64,000 nt of DNA from Nocardia sp. NBC_01730 (GCF_035920445.1 NZ_CP109162.1:7502001-7566000), one strand, 5' to 3'. Counted from the first letter of the stretch, positions 52,660-63,460 are shown. The notes: generated from the sequence alone by a model not told the origin. A program made the numbers and translations.

Positions 52660-55600
52660 TTGACGATCAACGAGAGCACCAAGACCGGGACCGGACGGAG
52701 CGCCAAGGTGGTCGGCGCCGCCGGGAAGGCCGCGGCAGGGGGCGCGCGGTCGCCGCTGCTGGATCGTCTGCTCAGCGGCGTTCCTTACGCGCTCGCCTTC
52801 GGCGGGCAAGGCGCGCAGTGGTTGCGTGAGCTGGAGGAGATCGGGCGCGACAGTGCGCTGGAGCCGGAGCTGACCGCGCTGGTCAACGAGGCGGCCGCGC
52901 TGCTGGAACCAGTCGCGGCGCAGTTGCTCGTGGTGCGGCCGGTCGGCTTCGACCCGATCGGCTGGATGCTGGAGAACGAGCTGGCGGACACCGACGAGGG
53001 CGAGACCTCCGCGGCGCCGTCCGAGCAGGTACTGCGTTCGGCCGCCGTGTCGATGCCCGGTGTGCTGCTGACCCAGGTGGCGGCTGTGCGGGCGCTGCGG
53101 CTGCACGGACTGGATACGACTGAGCACGCGCCAGCCGCAGTCGTCGGCCACTCGCAGGGACTGCTCGCGGCCGCCGCGGTCGAGGCGGGCGGTCGGCGCG
53201 ACGCCGAGCTGCTTGCGATCGCTCAAATGATCGGCGCGGCAGCTGGTTTGGTGGCACGGCGGCGCGGAGTGATGCCGGTGGGCGATCGCTCGCCGATGGT
53301 CGCGGTGTCGAACGTCGATCCCGAGCAGCTGCGCGCCGTGGTTGTTGAGGTGTGCGCGGGTCTGGACCCCGCCACGGCGGTGGTGGTGTCGATCCGCAAT
53401 GGCCGTCGGCGTGCGGTGCTGTCCGGCGCACCGGCCCAACTGGAGCGGGTGCGTCAGCGGTGCGCGCAGCTCCACGACGAGCAGGCGCGCGAGCGTGACG
53501 CGAAGGTGCGTGGCGGCTCGGTGTTCGCACCGGTCTTCGAGGACGTGTCCGTCGATGTGGCGTTCCACCACCCGGCACTGGCCGACACCGTCGACCTGGT
53601 GACCAGCTGGGCCAACCAGTGCGCTGTGGACGCCGATCTGGCGGGCAGGCTTGCACAGCAGATCCTGGTGGATCCGGTCGACTGGGTCGGCGTCGTCGAC
53701 GGCATGATTTCCGCTGGCGCGCAATGGATTCTGGACCTCGGACCTGGCGATCTGCTGTCCCGGATCACCTCCGGCTCGCTGAAGGGCACCGGCGTCGGCA
53801 TGATCGCCGCGGCAACCCGCGCGGGGCAGCGCAGCCTGCTCACGCCAGGGGCTGCGCCGGAGCCGGCGGCCCCGTGGTCGGCGTTCGCGCCGCGGCCGGT
53901 CCGGCTGCCCAACGGCCGCATCGTGGTCGAGACCGCATTCACCAGGCTGACCGGTCGCTCGCCGATCCTGCTCGCGGGCATGACCCCGACCACCGTCGAC
54001 GCGAAGATCGTCGCGGCCGCGGCGAACGCGGGCCACTGGGCGGAACTGGCCGGTGGCGGCCAGGTGACCGAGCAGATCTTCGCCGACCGAGTGGCCGAGC
54101 TGAAGAAACTGCTGCACCCGGGTCGCGCGGTGCAGTTCAACTCACTGTTCCTCGACCCATACCTGTGGAAGCTGCAGTTGGGCGGCAAGCGTCTGGTGCA
54201 GCGGGCCCGCACCGCGGGCGCGCCGTTCGACGGCGTCATCGTGACCGCGGGCATTCCCGAACTCGAGGAAGCCGTCGCGCTGATCGAGGAACTCACCGAG
54301 GTCGGCATCTCGCACGTCGCGTTCAAGCCGGGCACCGTCGCCCAGATCCGGGCCGTGCTCCGGATCGCCGACGAAGTCCCGGACTACCCGGTGATCGTCC
54401 ACATCGAGGGTGGCAAGGCGGGTGGCCACCACTCCTGGGAGGACCTGGACGACCTGCTGCTGTCCACCTACGCCGAGCTGCGCAACCGCGCCAACGTGGT
54501 GGTGTGTGTCGGCGGCGGCATCGGCACCCCCGAGCGCGCGACGCAGTACCTCACCGGCGAATGGGCGGTTCCGCACGGCTACTCCGTGATGCCGCTGGAC
54601 GGTGTGCTGGTCGGCACCGCGGCAATGGCGACGCTGGAAGCCACGACCGCGCCGGAGGTCAAGCAGCTGCTCGTGGACACTCCGGGTACCCCCGACTGGG
54701 TCGGTGCGGGCACCGCGTCCGGCGGAATGGCCTCGGGTCGTAGCCAGTTGGGCGCCGACATCCACGAGATCGACAACGCGGCCTCCCGCACCGGCCGCCT
54801 GCTCGACGAGGTCGCGGGCGACGCCGACGCGGTCGCCGGGCGCAGGGACGAGATCATCGCGGCGCTGAACGCCACCGCCAAGCCGTATTTCGGCGACGTG
54901 GCGACCATGACCTACCAGGACTGGCTGGAGCGCTACGTCGAGCTCGCGGTGGGCCTGGATCACCGCAAGGACTTCGACTGCGGCAGCGACATCGGCGACG
55001 CCATCGCCGAGGCGACCCGCTCGATCTGGCTGGACATCACCTGGCGTGACCGGTTCGCGGAGATGATGCGCCGCACCGAATCCCGGCTGCATCCGGCTGA
55101 CCGCGGCGAGATCCCCACCCTGTTCGCGAGCGACGAGGACTTCGAGAACCCGGTTGCCGCGCTGTGCACGCTGAAGCAGCAGTACCCGGCTATGGCGCAG
55201 ACGCTGCTGCATCCCGCCGACGTTCCGTTCTTCGTGGCGCTGTGCAAGACACCGGGTAAGCCGGTGAACTTCGTCCCGGTCGTCGACGGTGACGTGCGCC
55301 GCTGGTGGCGCTCGGATTCGCTGTGGCAAGCGCACGACCCGCGCTACTCGGCCGACCAGGTGTGCGTCATCCCCGGCACCGTCGCGGTCGCGGGCATCAC
55401 CCGGGTCGACGAACCGGTAGGCGAGCTGCTGGACCGCTTCGAACAGGACACCGCGTACTCGCTGGTGCGTGCCGGCGTGGTCCCCGCGGCGGTCGACGCG
55501 CGCCGCACCGCGGACGTGACCAGCGGTCCGATCGACGCCGTGCTCGCCGCACCGGACGTGCAGTGGGCCGGTCGCACCGCCATCAGCCCCGTGCACCGTC

Positions 55601-58600
55601 TCGGCGATCTGACCGAATGGGTCGTCGACGGCAAGGGCGCGGTGCATCCGACCAGTGGCGCGACGCTCGTCGAGACCACAGGACCCGAGCCGGAGCACTC
55701 CTACGTCGAGCTGACCGTTCCGCTGTTGGCAGGCAACACGGTCCGCATCCGCATCACGGTTCCGGTATCCATCTACAACGGCGGCGCCCCGGTCGTCACG
55801 GAGGCCGACGCGGACGAGGCGATGGCCGCGCTACTCGCCGTCGCCGCCGGACAGGCGCTGCCGGAGGTGAAGGGCAAGGTCGCGCACGTGAACCTGGCCT
55901 GGACGCCGGATCTCATCGCCGACCACGCGGGTGTCACCGGCTCCGGCCTGCCCGCGTCGCTGAGCACGCTCGGCCGCACCGCCCCCGACGTGCTGGTCGG
56001 CGCCTGCTGGCCCGCCGTGTTCGCGGTGCTGGGCGCCGCGCGCACCGCCAACGGCGAAAGCGTCATCGAGGGCATGCTCGACCTGGTCCACCTGGACCAC
56101 CAGATCCACCTCGCCGCGGACCTGCCCACCGAGACCAGCGTGCTCGCGGTCCGCGCGGAGGCGGGCGAGACCCTCGACACCGACCTGGGCCGGGTCGTCG
56201 AGGTGCATGTGCGGATCACCGCCATGCTGGACAAGCCCGAGACCGGGATGTCCATGCCGGTGCTGGCCACCCTCACCGAGCGCTTCGCGATCCGCGGACG
56301 CAATGGCTCGGGCGAGCTGACCGATCCGCCGCGCGCGGCGGGCACGGTGTCCGGCACGGCCAACGACACTCCGCGCAGGCGCCGCAGGGACGTCACCATG
56401 GTGGCCCCGCGCGCCATGCACGCGTTCGCGACCGTCTCCGGCGATCACAATCCGATCCACACCACCGATTCCGCCGCGAAGCTTGCCGGTCTCGGCAGCC
56501 CGATCGTGCATGGCATGTGGCTGTCGGCCGCCGCGCAGCACGCGGTGTCCGCGGTCGATCCGGACAGCTCGGTTCCCGCGCGGACGCTGATCGCGTGGAC
56601 CACCCGCTTCCTCGGCATGGTCCGCCCCGGCGCGGAGATCGATGTGCGGGTGGAGCGCGTCGCGGTCGACGCGGGCAGCGAGATCATCGAGGTCTCCTGC
56701 CGGGCCGGCGGCGAACTGGTGATGACCGCGACCGGTCGCACCGCGGCGCCGAAGACCGTCTACGCCTTCCCGGGCCAGGGCATCCAGCGCAAGGGCATGG
56801 GCCTGGACGCCCGCTCCCGCTCGAAGGCCGCCAAGGAGATCTGGGAGCGCGCCGACAAGCACACCCGCGCGGCGCTCGGCTTCTCCATCCTGGCCGTGGT
56901 GCGGGACAACCCGACCTACCTGAAGGCGCGCGGCGTCGAGCACCGGCACCCGGACGGCGTGCTGCATCTGACCCAGTTCACCCAGGTCGCCATGGCGACC
57001 CTCGGCGTCGCCCAGGTGGCGGAGCTGCGCGAGGCCGGTGCGTTCGTCGAGGGCGCGATGCTCGCGGGCCACTCGGTCGGCGAGTACAACGCGCTCGCGG
57101 CCGTCGCCGGAGTGCTTCCGCTGGAAGCGGTGCTGGAGGTGGTGTTCCAGCGTGGCTCGGCAATGCACGAGCTGGTGCCACGGGACGCCAAGGGCCGCAG
57201 TGACTACCGGATGGCCGCCATCCGTCCCTCACAGATCGGGCTGCCCGACGACGAGGTGATCGACTTCGTCAACGGCATCGCTGAGCGGGTCGGCGAGTTC
57301 CTCGAGGTGGTCAACCTGAACCTGCGCGGCTCGCAGTACGCGATCGCGGGCACGGTGGCGGGCCTGGCGGCGCTGGAGGAGGAGATCGACCGGCGCCGTG
57401 CGGAATTCGGCGGTAGGCGTGCGTTCATCCTGGTGCCTGGTATCGACGTGCCCTTCCACTCCACTGTGCTGCGCAAGGGTGTTCCCGAGTTCCGGCAGAA
57501 GCTCGAGCAGTTGCTGCCCGCTGACCTGCAGCCGGAGACTCTGATCGGCCGCTACATCCCGAATCTGGTGCCCAAGCCGTTCACCCTGGAGCGCGCGTTC
57601 GTCCAGGAGATCGCGGATCTGGTGCCCTCCGAGCCGCTGGCCGCGGTGCTCGCCGACTTCGACACCTGGGCGGCCCGGCCGACCGACCTGTGCCGCGTGG
57701 TGCTTGTCGAGCTGCTCGCGTGGCAGTTCGCCAGCCCGGTGCGCTGGATCGAGACTCAGGACCTGCTGTTCACCGACGTCGCGCACGGCGGCCTCGGCGT
57801 CGAGCGGTTCGTCGAGATCGGTCTCGGCGTGACGCCGACGGTGGCCAACCTGGCAAGCCAGACGCTGAAGCTGCCTGCGTTCGACGCCGCCACGGTCGAG
57901 GTGCTCAACATCGAGCGCGAGGCCGCGCTCGTGTACTCGACCGATACCGACCCGGCACCGGTCGACGAGCCGGTCGAGGAGTCGGCGGCCACCGCTTCCG
58001 CGGCCCCCGTCGCGGCAGCCGCCCCGGTCGCGGCGCCCGCGCCGAGCTCTGGTGGCGCGCGTCCCGACGACATACCGTTCACCGCCGCCGACGCCACCCG
58101 CGTGCTGATCGCGCTGTGGACCAAGCTGCGGCTGGACCAGATCGGTCCGGTGGACACCATCGAGGGCCTGTGCGACGGCGTCTCGTCGCGGCGCAACCAG
58201 CTGCTGGTCGACCTCGGCTCCGAGCTCTCGCTCGGCGCGATCGACGGCGCGGCCGATGCCGACATGGGTGCGCTCTCTGTGACGGTGGGGCGGCTGGCGC
58301 GCACCTACAAACCGTTCGGCTCGGTGCTGAACGACGCTATCGGCGACCACCTGCGCAAGGTGTTCGGTCCGTCCGGCAAGCGCCCGGCCGCAATCGCCGA
58401 ACGCGTGAAGAAGGTCTGGGAGCTCGGCGACGGGTGGGCCAGCCACGTGACCACCGAGGTGTCACTCGGCACCCGTGAGGGCACCAGCGTGCGCGGTGGC
58501 GACCTCGGCGGGCTGGTCTCCGGCGCGCTGGGTGACGCCGCATCGGTCGACGCGGCCATCGATGCCGCCGTGCAGGCCGTCGCGGCCCGTCGCGGTGTCG

Positions 58601-61600
58601 CGGTGTCGCTGCCTTCGGCGGGCGGTGGCGGCGGCGCGACCGTCGACGCGGCCGCGCTCGGCGAGTTCACCGAGCAGATCACCGGACGTGACGGCGTGCT
58701 CGCCACAGCCGCCCGGGTGGTGCTCGAACAGCTCGGTCTTTCCGAGCGGGTGTCCGCGCCGGAGGCGACCGACGACTCGCTGGTCGACCTGGTCTCGGCC
58801 GAACTGGGTTCGGACTGGTCGCGTCAGGTCGCGCCCGCGTTCGACGCGCGCAAGGCGGTGCTGCTGGACGACCGGTGGGCCACAGCGCGTGAGGATCTGG
58901 CCCGGCTCTGGCTGCTCGACGACGTCGGCTCCGCCGAAGGCCCGGTGACCGGATTCCTCGGTGCGGGCGAAGCCGTCGCGGCGCAAGCCGACTGGTGGCG
59001 TCAGCGTGCGAAGCACGAGGCACGTTCGGTGCTGGCCCGGACGTACGAGCGCATCGCCGAAGCGGCGCGGAGCACCGAAGAGCCCGGGCTCTGGTCGTCG
59101 GATGTCGCGGTGATCACCGGCGCGAGCAAGGGATCCATCGCGGCGGCGGTCGCCGGGCGTCTGCTCAGCGGTGGTGCCACGGTCGTGGTGACCACCTCGA
59201 GCCTGAACGACCAGCGCCTCGGCTTCTATCGGAAGCTGTACCGGGAGAACGCCCGCCACGGCGCCGCGCTCTGGGTCTTGCCCGCGAATATGGCGTCCTA
59301 CCAGGACATCGACGAGCTGATCGACTGGGTCGGCACCGAGCAGGTCGACAACGCCGGCGGCGCGAAGATCAAGATCAAGGACGCGATGACCCCGACCCTG
59401 CTGCTGCCGTTCGCGGCGCCACGGGTGGCCGGTGACCTCGCGGACGCGGGCGGCCGCGCAGAGCTGGAGATGCGGGTGCTGCTCTGGTCGGTCGAGCGCC
59501 TGATCGGCGGACTGTCCAAGCTGGGCGCCGACCACGACGTGGACGCGAAACTGCATGTGGTGCTGCCGGGTTCGCCCAACCGGGGCCTGTTCGGCGGCGA
59601 CGGAGCCTACGGCGAGTCGAAGGCGGCGCTGGACGCGGTGATCGGCAAGTGGCGGGCGGAGAAATCGTGGTCCGCCCGGGTCACCCTGGTGCACGCGCTG
59701 ATCGGCTGGGTGCGCGGCACCGGCCTGATGGGCCACAACGACCCGATGGTCGCGGCGGTCGAGAAGGCGGGCGTGCACACCTGGTCCACCACCGAGATGG
59801 CCGACGAGCTGCTCAAGTGGTGCACCTCGCGGGCCCGCCAGGTGACCGCGGTAAGCCCGCAGCAGATCGATCTGACCGGCGGACTGGCCAGAGCCAAACT
59901 GGACTTGCCCGCGCTGGCCAAGCAGGCCGCAGAGCAGGCCGAAGCCGAGACCGCGGAAGCCGATGCGGCGAGGACGATCGCGGCGCTGCCCACACCGCCG
60001 ACCATGACCTCGGCACTGCCGGTGCCGGAGTTCGACGGCGTCACCGCCGAACTCGCCGACATGGTGGTCATCGTCGGCGCCGGTGAGCTCGGCCCGTACG
60101 GCTCGGCGCGCACCCGGTTCGAAATGGAGGTTTCCGACGAGCTGTCGGCCGCGGGTGTGCTGGAACTCGCCTGGACCACCGGCCTGGTCACCTGGGAGAA
60201 CGACCCGAAGCCGGGCTGGTACGACGCCGAGTCCGGTGACTACGTGCCGGAACACGAGGTAGCCGAGCGGTACCACGACACGGTGGTCGCCCGCTGCGGC
60301 GTGCGCCGCTACGGGGACGACGGCGCGATGGCCGCCGGCGACGACGGCAAGGTGACCGCTCCGCTGATGACCTCGGTCTTCCTCGACCAGGATCTGTCGT
60401 TCACGGTGGGCGGCGAGGCCGAGGCCCGCGCCTTCCACGCCTCCGCCCCGGAGCACACGGTGATCACGCCGGTCGCCGACTCCGGCGACTGGACCGTGAC
60501 GCGCAAGGCAGGCACCGAGATCCGGGTGCCGCGGCGGGCCAAGCTGTCGCGCACCGTCGGCGGCCAGATCCCGACCGGCTGGGATCCGACCATCTGGGGC
60601 ATCTCGCCCGACATGGCGGCCTCGGTCGACCGGGTCGCACTGTGGAACATCGTGTGCACGGTGGACGCGTTCATCAGCTCCGGGTTCAGCCCAGCCGAGC
60701 TGATGAGCTGGGTGCATCCCTCGCTGGTTGCCAACACCCAGGGCACCGGTATGGGCGGCATGACCTCGATGCGCTCGCTCTACATCGACAACCTGCTCGG
60801 TGAGTCGCGTCCGAACGACATCCTGCAGGAGGCGCTGCCGAACGTGGCACTGGCGCACGTGGTGCAGTCCTACGTCGGCAGCTATGGCGCGATGGTGCAC
60901 CCGGTGGCGGCCTGCGCCACCGCCGCGGTATCGGTCGAGGAGGGCGTCGACAAGATCCGGCTCGGCAAGGCGGAGCTGGTGGTCGCAGGCGGCTACGACG
61001 ACCTCGGTATCGAGGGCATCGTCGGCTTCGGTGACATGTCCGCCACCGCGGACTCCGCGGCCATGAGCGCCAAGGGCATCAGCGACCGGTACTTCTCCCG
61101 CGCCAACGACCGCCGCCGCGGTGGGTTCGTGGAGTCGCAGGGCGGTGGCACCGTGCTGCTGGCACGCGGTGATATCGCCATGGAGCTTGGTTTGCCGGTG
61201 CTCGGCGTGGTGGCGTTCGCGCAGTCGTTCGCCGACGGCGTGCACACGTCGATCCCGGCACCGGGCCTCGGTGCGCTCGGCGCGGGCCGTGGTGGGCGCG
61301 AGTCGCGGTTCGCCGCCGAACTGCGCAAGCTCGGCGTGCAGCCCGACGACATCGCGGTGATCTCCAAGCACGACACGTCGACCGCCGCCAACGACCCGAA
61401 CGAGTCCGAGCTGCACGAGCGGCTCGCCGCCGCGATCGGGCGGTCGGACGGCGCCCCGCTGTTCGTCGTCTCGCAGAAGAGCCTGACCGGGCACGCCAAG
61501 GGCGGCGCGGCCGCATTCCAGCTCATCGGCCTGTGCCAGGTGCTGGAAAACGGTGTGGTGCCGCCGAACCGAAGCCTGGACTGCGTCGACGACAAGATGC

Positions 61601-61995
61601 GGGAGTACCCGCACCTGGTGTGGGCCCGCGAGCCGCTGCGCTTCGGCGACCGGTTCCCGCTCAAGGCGGGTCTGCTGACCTCGCTCGGCTTCGGGCACGT
61701 GTCCGGCCTGCTCGCCGTGGTGCATCCGGAGGCGTTTGTCCAGGCCATCGAGCCAGGCCGGCGTGCGGAGTACCAGCGCAGGGCGCAGGAGCGTCAGCTG
61801 GCAGGGCGGCAGCGGTTCTCCGAAGCGATGTGCGGTGGTGCTCCGCTGTACGAGCGTCCCGCGGATCGCCGTCTCGGCGGGGATGGCACCCCCGCCAAGC
61901 GGGCTCGGCAGCTGGAAGCCGACGTGCTGCTCTCGCCGGAGGCGCGCCTCGGGCAGGACGGCGCGTACCGGGCGAACGGGTTCGGATGCGCCTGA
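52660..61995 (+). CDS. fas: Type I fatty acid synthase (FAS-I)
   Basis: A 3111-residue multienzyme making long-chain acyl-CoA. Order, with residues counted from the TTG start: acetyltransferase (VVGHSQG, Ser165), FMN-type enoyl reductase (GGKAGGHHSWEDLDD near 588), hot-dog dehydratase (SGDHNPIH near 1262), malonyl/palmitoyl transferase (AGHSVGEY, Ser1472), ACP (DLGSELS, Ser1854), ketoreductase (GASKGS near 2154, Tyr2317, Lys2321) and ketosynthase (AACATAA Cys2752, His2904 and His2945). All active-site residues are present. The TTG start (LTINES) aligns with the known mycobacterial N-terminus and follows GGAAAAGGAAG; an ATG at 52630 is possible. Confidence 0.97.
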   Translation: MTINESTKTGTGRSAKVVGAAGKAAAGGARSPLLDRLLSGVPYALAFGGQGAQWLRELEEIGRDSALEPELTALVNEAAALLEPVAAQLLVVRPVGFDPIGWMLENELADTDEGETSAAPSEQVLRSAAVSMPGVLLTQVAAVRALRLHGLDTTEHAPAAVVGHSQGLLAAAAVEAGGRRDAELLAIAQMIGAAAGLVARRRGVMPVGDRSPMVAVSNVDPEQLRAVVVEVCAGLDPATAVVVSIRNGRRRAVLSGAPAQLERVRQRCAQLHDEQARERDAKVRGGSVFAPVFEDVSVDVAFHHPALADTVDLVTSWANQCAVDADLAGRLAQQILVDPVDWVGVVDGMISAGAQWILDLGPGDLLSRITSGSLKGTGVGMIAAATRAGQRSLLTPGAAPEPAAPWSAFAPRPVRLPNGRIVVETAFTRLTGRSPILLAGMTPTTVDAKIVAAAANAGHWAELAGGGQVTEQIFADRVAELKKLLHPGRAVQFNSLFLDPYLWKLQLGGKRLVQRARTAGAPFDGVIVTAGIPELEEAVALIEELTEVGISHVAFKPGTVAQIRAVLRIADEVPDYPVIVHIEGGKAGGHHSWEDLDDLLLSTYAELRNRANVVVCVGGGIGTPERATQYLTGEWAVPHGYSVMPLDGVLVGTAAMATLEATTAPEVKQLLVDTPGTPDWVGAGTASGGMASGRSQLGADIHEIDNAASRTGRLLDEVAGDADAVAGRRDEIIAALNATAKPYFGDVATMTYQDWLERYVELAVGLDHRKDFDCGSDIGDAIAEATRSIWLDITWRDRFAEMMRRTESRLHPADRGEIPTLFASDEDFENPVAALCTLKQQYPAMAQTLLHPADVPFFVALCKTPGKPVNFVPVVDGDVRRWWRSDSLWQAHDPRYSADQVCVIPGTVAVAGITRVDEPVGELLDRFEQDTAYSLVRAGVVPAAVDARRTADVTSGPIDAVLAAPDVQWAGRTAISPVHRLGDLTEWVVDGKGAVHPTSGATLVETTGPEPEHSYVELTVPLLAGNTVRIRITVPVSIYNGGAPVVTEADADEAMAALLAVAAGQALPEVKGKVAHVNLAWTPDLIADHAGVTGSGLPASLSTLGRTAPDVLVGACWPAVFAVLGAARTANGESVIEGMLDLVHLDHQIHLAADLPTETSVLAVRAEAGETLDTDLGRVVEVHVRITAMLDKPETGMSMPVLATLTERFAIRGRNGSGELTDPPRAAGTVSGTANDTPRRRRRDVTMVAPRAMHAFATVSGDHNPIHTTDSAAKLAGLGSPIVHGMWLSAAAQHAVSAVDPDSSVPARTLIAWTTRFLGMVRPGAEIDVRVERVAVDAGSEIIEVSCRAGGELVMTATGRTAAPKTVYAFPGQGIQRKGMGLDARSRSKAAKEIWERADKHTRAALGFSILAVVRDNPTYLKARGVEHRHPDGVLHLTQFTQVAMATLGVAQVAELREAGAFVEGAMLAGHSVGEYNALAAVAGVLPLEAVLEVVFQRGSAMHELVPRDAKGRSDYRMAAIRPSQIGLPDDEVIDFVNGIAERVGEFLEVVNLNLRGSQYAIAGTVAGLAALEEEIDRRRAEFGGRRAFILVPGIDVPFHSTVLRKGVPEFRQKLEQLLPADLQPETLIGRYIPNLVPKPFTLERAFVQEIADLVPSEPLAAVLADFDTWAARPTDLCRVVLVELLAWQFASPVRWIETQDLLFTDVAHGGLGVERFVEIGLGVTPTVANLASQTLKLPAFDAATVEVLNIEREAALVYSTDTDPAPVDEPVEESAATASAAPVAAAAPVAAPAPSSGGARPDDIPFTAADATRVLIALWTKLRLDQIGPVDTIEGLCDGVSSRRNQLLVDLGSELSLGAIDGAADADMGALSVTVGRLARTYKPFGSVLNDAIGDHLRKVFGPSGKRPAAIAERVKKVWELGDGWASHVTTEVSLGTREGTSVRGGDLGGLVSGALGDAASVDAAIDAAVQAVAARRGVAVSLPSAGGGGGATVDAAALGEFTEQITGRDGVLATAARVVLEQLGLSERVSAPEATDDSLVDLVSAELGSDWSRQVAPAFDARKAVLLDDRWATAREDLARLWLLDDVGSAEGPVTGFLGAGEAVAAQADWWRQRAKHEARSVLARTYERIAEAARSTEEPGLWSSDVAVITGASKGSIAAAVAGRLLSGGATVVVTTSSLNDQRLGFYRKLYRENARHGAALWVLPANMASYQDIDELIDWVGTEQVDNAGGAKIKIKDAMTPTLLLPFAAPRVAGDLADAGGRAELEMRVLLWSVERLIGGLSKLGADHDVDAKLHVVLPGSPNRGLFGGDGAYGESKAALDAVIGKWRAEKSWSARVTLVHALIGWVRGTGLMGHNDPMVAAVEKAGVHTWSTTEMADELLKWCTSRARQVTAVSPQQIDLTGGLARAKLDLPALAKQAAEQAEAETAEADAARTIAALPTPPTMTSALPVPEFDGVTAELADMVVIVGAGELGPYGSARTRFEMEVSDELSAAGVLELAWTTGLVTWENDPKPGWYDAESGDYVPEHEVAERYHDTVVARCGVRRYGDDGAMAAGDDGKVTAPLMTSVFLDQDLSFTVGGEAEARAFHASAPEHTVITPVADSGDWTVTRKAGTEIRVPRRAKLSRTVGGQIPTGWDPTIWGISPDMAASVDRVALWNIVCTVDAFISSGFSPAELMSWVHPSLVANTQGTGMGGMTSMRSLYIDNLLGESRPNDILQEALPNVALAHVVQSYVGSYGAMVHPVAACATAAVSVEEGVDKIRLGKAELVVAGGYDDLGIEGIVGFGDMSATADSAAMSAKGISDRYFSRANDRRRGGFVESQGGGTVLLARGDIAMELGLPVLGVVAFAQSFADGVHTSIPAPGLGALGAGRGGRESRFAAELRKLGVQPDDIAVISKHDTSTAANDPNESELHERLAAAIGRSDGAPLFVVSQKSLTGHAKGGAAAFQLIGLCQVLENGVVPPNRSLDCVDDKMREYPHLVWAREPLRFGDRFPLKAGLLTSLGFGHVSGLLAVVHPEAFVQAIEPGRRAEYQRRAQERQLAGRQRFSEAMCGGAPLYERPADRRLGGDGTPAKRARQLEADVLLSPEARLGQDGAYRANGFGCA

Positions 61996-62001
61996 TCGCA
62001 A

Positions 62002-62025
62002 GCGCGGCGGGGCAACCCGCCGCGC
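62002..62025 (+). terminator. GNRA-looped hairpin between fas and acpS
   Basis: GCGCGGCGGG and CCCGCCGCGC form a perfect 10-bp stem closed by GCAA, 7 nt after the fas stop. It is directly followed by another GC-rich self-complementary stretch. No T-run follows, and acpS begins 47 bp later, so it may attenuate or protect rather than end the transcript. Confidence 0.5.
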
Positions 62026-62071
62026 GGGGTCCCCGCGCGGGCGCGTCGGCTAGGTCGTAGGCTGCGCGGCT

Positions 62072-62494
62072 ATGACGATCCTCGGTATCGGCTTGGACTT
62101 GGTGACTATCTCCGAGTTCGCCGAACAGCTCGAACGCGCCGGAACCACTATGCTCCGGGAAAGTTTCACCGCAGGCGAGCGGCGATACTGCCAGAGTAAA
62201 GGGACCGACCCGGCGCGCAGCTACGCGACGCGGTGGGCGGCGAAGGAGGCGGTGATCAAAGCCTGGGCCTCGTCCCGGTTCGCCCGCCGCCCGCAGATCG
62301 GGGACAACCCTTATCCCCTGATCGAGGTGGTCAACGACGCGTGGGGCAGGCCGAGCATCAAGCTGCACGGCCTCGCCGCCGAATTCCTGCCACGGGTAAA
62401 GGTTCATCTGTCGCTGACGCACGATGGCGACACCGCGGCCGCGATGGTCGTCCTGGAAGACCCGGGCGAGCTGGCCGATATCGTCGAAGACTGA
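62072..62494 (+). CDS. acpS: Holo-[acyl-carrier-protein] synthase
   Basis: A 140-residue phosphopantetheinyl transferase that activates the ACP domain of FAS-I. The Mg-binding motif GIGLDLVTI and the catalytic segment RWAAKEAVIKAW are intact; VHLSLTHDGDTAAAMVVLE is the third conserved region. Its place directly after fas is the standard mycobacterial arrangement. It could also activate the free ACP of the lipid cluster. Confidence 0.96.
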   Translation: MTILGIGLDLVTISEFAEQLERAGTTMLRESFTAGERRYCQSKGTDPARSYATRWAAKEAVIKAWASSRFARRPQIGDNPYPLIEVVNDAWGRPSIKLHGLAAEFLPRVKVHLSLTHDGDTAAAMVVLEDPGELADIVED

Positions 62495-62546
62495 GCGAAG
62501 ACCAGGTAGACGCGGAACTGATCCCGGCTCGCGCCGGGATCACCCG

Positions 62547-63245
62547 CTACCGCTCGCTGGCGGTGCGCGATTCCTTCTCCGCCACGAGCAGATAGGCCAC
62601 CATCAGTCGCTTGAGCTCGGAGACCGCCTCCGCGTTGCTCTGCTCGTCCTGGACCGAGAAGTTCAGCATCGAATAGACCACGTGCACCAGCACTTCGGCC
62701 ATCATGGTGCGGCGCGCCCGCGGCGTTCGCGGGGTGAGCGGTCGCAGCATCTGCGACACGACCTCGGCGAATTCCTTCTCGTGGATCGCGCCGGTGGCCC
62801 GCGTGGACGGGGTGGACTGCATGGCAAGCCACACCTCGCGCCGGGACGGGTCGGTCATCCAGAGGTTGGCCAGGTGATCGACGAACTGGTTCATGTGCCG
62901 CAACCAGTCCAGTGACGGGATCTCACCGTGGAAATCGGCAAGCTCCTGGGAAACAGCAACCAAGTCTTGCCGATTCAGTTCACAGACGATGACGTACTTG
63001 TTGGCGAAGAACTGATACAGCGTGCCGATCGGCACTTCGGCACGCGCCGCGACCTCTTCACAGGTGAACGACTCGAAACCCACCTCGACGAGCAGTTCCC
63101 GAGACGCCTGTAGCAGGGCGTCGAACTTGCGTTTGCTGCGTTCCTGCGTCGGCCGGCGCCGCGGCATGAGCTCCTGCGGGTCGTCCTGCAGCTCCAACGC
63201 AGGGTCCAGACGTTGTTTCGACCTGGTCTCCGCGCGTACTTCCAC
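62547..63245 (-). CDS. TetR family transcriptional regulator next to fas-acpS
   Basis: A ~232-residue TetR regulator. After an N-terminal extension of ~30 residues comes the helix-turn-helix RKFDALLQASRELLVEVGFESFTCEEVAARAEVPIGTLYQFFANKY, then a helical ligand domain. It is convergent with acpS. It differs clearly from what I remember of mycobacterial FasR, so control of fas is only a guess from position. An internal start at MPRRRPTQERSKR is possible. Confidence 0.9.
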   Translation of the reverse strand: MEVRAETRSKQRLDPALELQDDPQELMPRRRPTQERSKRKFDALLQASRELLVEVGFESFTCEEVAARAEVPIGTLYQFFANKYVIVCELNRQDLVAVSQELADFHGEIPSLDWLRHMNQFVDHLANLWMTDPSRREVWLAMQSTPSTRATGAIHEKEFAEVVSQMLRPLTPRTPRARRTMMAEVLVHVVYSMLNFSVQDEQSNAEAVSELKRLMVAYLLVAEKESRTASER

Positions 63246-63460
63246 GCATCCAGGCTAACGGTAGGGCATGGGCGCGACACGCGCATGTGCTGTGTTTGTT
63301 CAGGTCCGTTGATTTTCCGCACCCATCCGTGACGAATATGGCCTCGAACACATACCGAGCGTGCGTGCATCGTGACGCGCGTTCCGAGCAGGGAATCCAT
63401 GGGGCTCATGGCTTTCGGCAAGCTCGGTCCCGGTCAATGCGCACAGGGAAGGGGTGGTCT

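Noticed and set aside
58462..62001. Very long open frame antisense to the fas 3' half
   Set aside because: High GC gives long antisense frames here. The composition (Arg/His/Gly-rich) is unlike a protein, whereas the plus strand has every FAS-I active site.
62547..63245. Calling this TetR protein FasR
   Set aside because: Only location supports it; the helix-turn-helix sequence does not match the mycobacterial FasR that I remember, whose gene is not beside fas.
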